NCBI GenBank assembly: GCA_020072925.1
Contig: JAIQGA010000086.1
Location: 1-35,070 of the forward strand
DNA: 35,070 bases
Origin: Terriglobia bacterium
Lineage (GTDB): Bacteria > Acidobacteriota > Terriglobia > UBA7540
Direction of reading: 5' to 3'
Part shown: positions 33,470 to 35,070 of the stretch, piece by piece
Layout of the letters: every line of letters starts with the position of its first letter
Position numbering within the stretch: the stretch's first letter is position 1
Made by a program: the position numbers and the translations under genes
The notes under the pieces: generated by a model
Databases searched by the model: none
The model's input: the letters and a program-made list of their open reading frames with translations, nothing else
What the model was told of the DNA's origin: nothing

Positions 33470-34221
33470 TGTCTGCCGACCAGTATTTTCGAGAAGCCCA
33501 AAAGATTTATGATCGAATTCATGATACGCAAATTCCTAACATCCAAAACGCTGCAGAACTCGCCGCCGCTTCCATCGCCCGCGACGGGCTGGTGCACCTG
33601 TTTGGCAGCGGCCATTCTGTGATTCCGGTGCTCGACGTGTTCCCGCGCTATGGCAGTTTTGCGGGATTCCATCCGCTGATGGATTCGCGCCTGATGTGGT
33701 TCCAGGTGCTGGGCTCGGGCGGTGTGCGGGAATTGCTCAAGCTCGAGCGCACGGAAGGTTACGTTCGCGAGTTCCTCTCCAATATCAAGTTCGAGCCCAT
33801 TGACACCCTGGTGGCCTATTCACACGGCGGCTTGAACGCTGCCGCTATTGACGTGGCCTTGCACGCCAAATCGCAGGGCATGAAGGTGATCGCGGTGACG
33901 TCGCTCGACAACGCGAAGATCTCCGCGGCCACGCATTCCACAGGCAAGAAACTCGCGGATTGCGCCGACGTCGTCATCGATAACTGCTGCCCGCCGCAGG
34001 ATGCCCTGGTGGAAGTAGGCGGCTTCCCCGTCGCCGCCAGTTCCACGCTGGCGGTGATTGTTATCTCCATGGCCCTGGTGGCGGAGACGGCCGCGCGCCT
34101 CGCGAAGCACGGCGTGAAATTCCGCGCCTTCGTCTCCCCCAATGTCACGAGCGTCGGCCCCGATAACAATCGTCAGGTTTTCGACGAGTACATTCGCCGG
34201 CTGGCGCCGCGGCTGCGCTGA
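33469..34221 (+). CDS. SIS-domain sugar (phosphate) isomerase-like protein
   Basis: The ATG at 33469 overlaps the ROK stop (TGATG) and gives 250 residues. The SIS fold is shown by LVHLFGSGHSVIP (residues 43-55; the phosphosugar-binding loop), IDTLVAYSHGGLNAAAIDVALHAKSQGMKVIAVTSL, and DVVIDNCCPPQDALVEVGG. The sequence matches the UPF0309/sugar isomerase domain group (SIS_2) rather than GlmS or MurQ. Proteins of this group sit beside kinases of amino-sugar or other hexose pathways. It probably acts on the phosphosugar made by the adjacent ROK kinase. A Ser/His/Gly loop replaces the usual Ser/Ser of GlmS. No gene follows on this strand in the window. Confidence 0.9.
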   Translation: MSADQYFREAQKIYDRIHDTQIPNIQNAAELAAASIARDGLVHLFGSGHSVIPVLDVFPRYGSFAGFHPLMDSRLMWFQVLGSGGVRELLKLERTEGYVREFLSNIKFEPIDTLVAYSHGGLNAAAIDVALHAKSQGMKVIAVTSLDNAKISAATHSTGKKLADCADVVIDNCCPPQDALVEVGGFPVAASSTLAVIVISMALVAETAARLAKHGVKFRAFVSPNVTSVGPDNNRQVFDEYIRRLAPRLR

Positions 34222-34316
34222 TCCCCTCGCCGTGATGTCGCGACTAAAGCCTGTAAGCAAGCGCGGAGTTCACAACCAGCATCGTGGTCGGATTTCCCGG
34301 CTCTATCGAACGGCGG

Positions 34317-35069
34317 CTATTCCCCGCGCGTCTTCTGCTTCGGGATCGGCACGTATTTTTCCACCTTCACGCTGGTAGGTGCCGCCATTGCGGCGAGGCG
34401 GTCCAGGTCGAAGTATCTGTATAGATCGAGGCAAAAGAGCTCAGGCGCCTCCTGAAAAGTTACGGGAGCTTCCAAAAGAAATGCCAGGGTCGGCATGCCT
34501 TCATGCACGATGATGGACGAAAACAGATTCGGCTCCAGCGCCGCGGCCACCGAGGCCACCACCTGCGAGCGTATGCCGCGGCACTCCAGCCGAACTTTCG
34601 AGACTCCCGCGCGAGCCCGCAGCCACTTCGTGATCTCGATCAACTGTCCAGTCTCCACGCCCAGGGTGCGCTCGCCCACGCTGTCGATGAGTTGCGCGTA
34701 AGAAGCCGGGGCCTCGCCCTTCCAGGCGTCTCCGGTGAACAGCAGATCGACCGCCAGGACCTGCTCGTCACGATTAATGGCGTCGGAGATTTCTGCCGCA
34801 GCCGCCTTCCTCCCGCGATCATCAAGGACGATGGTGACAGGAGTTTGTTCGGGGGTCACGATGCCCTTCAGCCAAACCCCTTCGGCGGACAGCCCGTCCT
34901 TCATTTCGAAAAGGTAAGACCTTGTCTCCACGCCTTCATGCTTGGTGTTGCCGAGCGTCCAGGCGCGCCTCAGGCGAAGGGGCTTGTAGCGCACCACCCC
35001 AAGGAGTTTTCCTCGCTCCACCCCCCAGGCGGACTCGCCCCCACCAGTAGGAGGAGCGGGGCGCGAGAT
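34317..35069 (-). CDS. Alpha/beta-hydrolase-like protein, 3' part (cut by right window edge)
   Basis: The frame is open to the right edge of the window, so about 250 C-terminal residues are seen and the start is missing; an apparent GTG start at 35021 is inside the gene. The visible part has a beta-rich segment (RSYLFEMKDGLSAEGVWLKG), then VTIVLDDRGRK, EQVLAVDLLFTGDAW, and KVRLECRGIRSQVVASVAAAL. These fit the C-terminal domain of the acetylxylan esterase/prolyl-oligopeptidase-like hydrolases seen in Acidobacteriota. The position where GxSxG is expected reads CRGIRS, so the serine nucleophile is not in its usual place. It may be a non-catalytic member. It faces the sugar locus tail to tail. 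Confidence 0.6.
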   Translation of the reverse strand: MSRPAPPTGGGESAWGVERGKLLGVVRYKPLRLRRAWTLGNTKHEGVETRSYLFEMKDGLSAEGVWLKGIVTPEQTPVTIVLDDRGRKAAAAEISDAINRDEQVLAVDLLFTGDAWKGEAPASYAQLIDSVGERTLGVETGQLIEITKWLRARAGVSKVRLECRGIRSQVVASVAAALEPNLFSSIIVHEGMPTLAFLLEAPVTFQEAPELFCLDLYRYFDLDRLAAMAAPTSVKVEKYVPIPKQKTRGE

Positions 35070-35070
35070 T

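Overview
The window is one contiguous bacterial chromosome segment of high GC content, most probably from an Acidobacteriota member. This is an inference. It rests on the tmRNA tag ANTQYAYAA, the Tat-exported glycosidases and oxidoreductases, palindromic intergenic repeats, degenerate pyrimidine-rich spacers, and a lytic transglycosylase and a GAF-like protein of a type I associate with that phylum. Most genes lie on the minus strand. The exceptions are the tmRNA, a RAYT transposase relic and the two carbohydrate loci.

Layout. (1) 1-4138, minus: a class I aminotransferase cut by the window edge, a TPR lytic transglycosylase that has lost its C-terminus next to a pair of hairpin repeats, and a GAF-like protein overlapping it by 4 bases. 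(2) 4139-5141: a spacer with a 38-base inverted repeat, then ssrA (tmRNA) on the plus strand, then a 5' fragment of a membrane-protein gene whose full copy is at 9782-10321. (3) 5142-11503: accessory-looking genes: an AraC regulator with a carboxymuconolactone decarboxylase-like protein, a lincosamide/aminoglycoside-type nucleotidyltransferase, a RAYT flanked by inverted REP palindromes, two aldo/keto reductases, an F420/NADP-type dinucleotide-binding protein and a five-helix membrane protein. (4) 12038-20549, minus: an eight-gene, closely spaced probable operon behind a good sigma-70-like promoter. In transcription order it encodes a coiled-coil protein, a PspA/IM30 homologue, a broken periplasmic solute-binding protein, a membrane-anchored solute-binding protein fused to an OmpA peptidoglycan-binding domain, an ABC permease, an ABC ATPase, a membrane coiled-coil protein and an AAA ATPase. 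(5) 21031-24087: a short-chain dehydrogenase, a secreted lipoprotein glycosidase and a relic of a glutamate synthase 3' end. (6) 24111-29371, minus: a VapBC-type toxin-antitoxin pair next to full-length gltB. (7) 29796-34221, plus: a Tat-exported glycosidase-like protein, a ROK kinase-like protein and a SIS sugar isomerase, probably a glycan or amino-sugar utilisation unit. The last gene, minus, is the 3' part of an alpha/beta-hydrolase-like protein running off the right edge.

The best candidate for an undescribed system is the 12038-20549 operon. Its parts suggest an envelope-stress or envelope-anchored uptake module. The binding protein is tethered at one end to the inner membrane and at the other to peptidoglycan, and it is transcribed with PspA, an ABC importer, membrane coiled-coil proteins and an AAA ATPase. 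The substrate and the physical links between the parts are not shown by sequence.

The window also records several rearrangements: 87%-identical fragments of gltB and of a membrane-protein gene, an out-of-frame 91-base deletion in a binding-protein paralogue, a nonsense codon in the RAYT, and a clipped transglycosylase.
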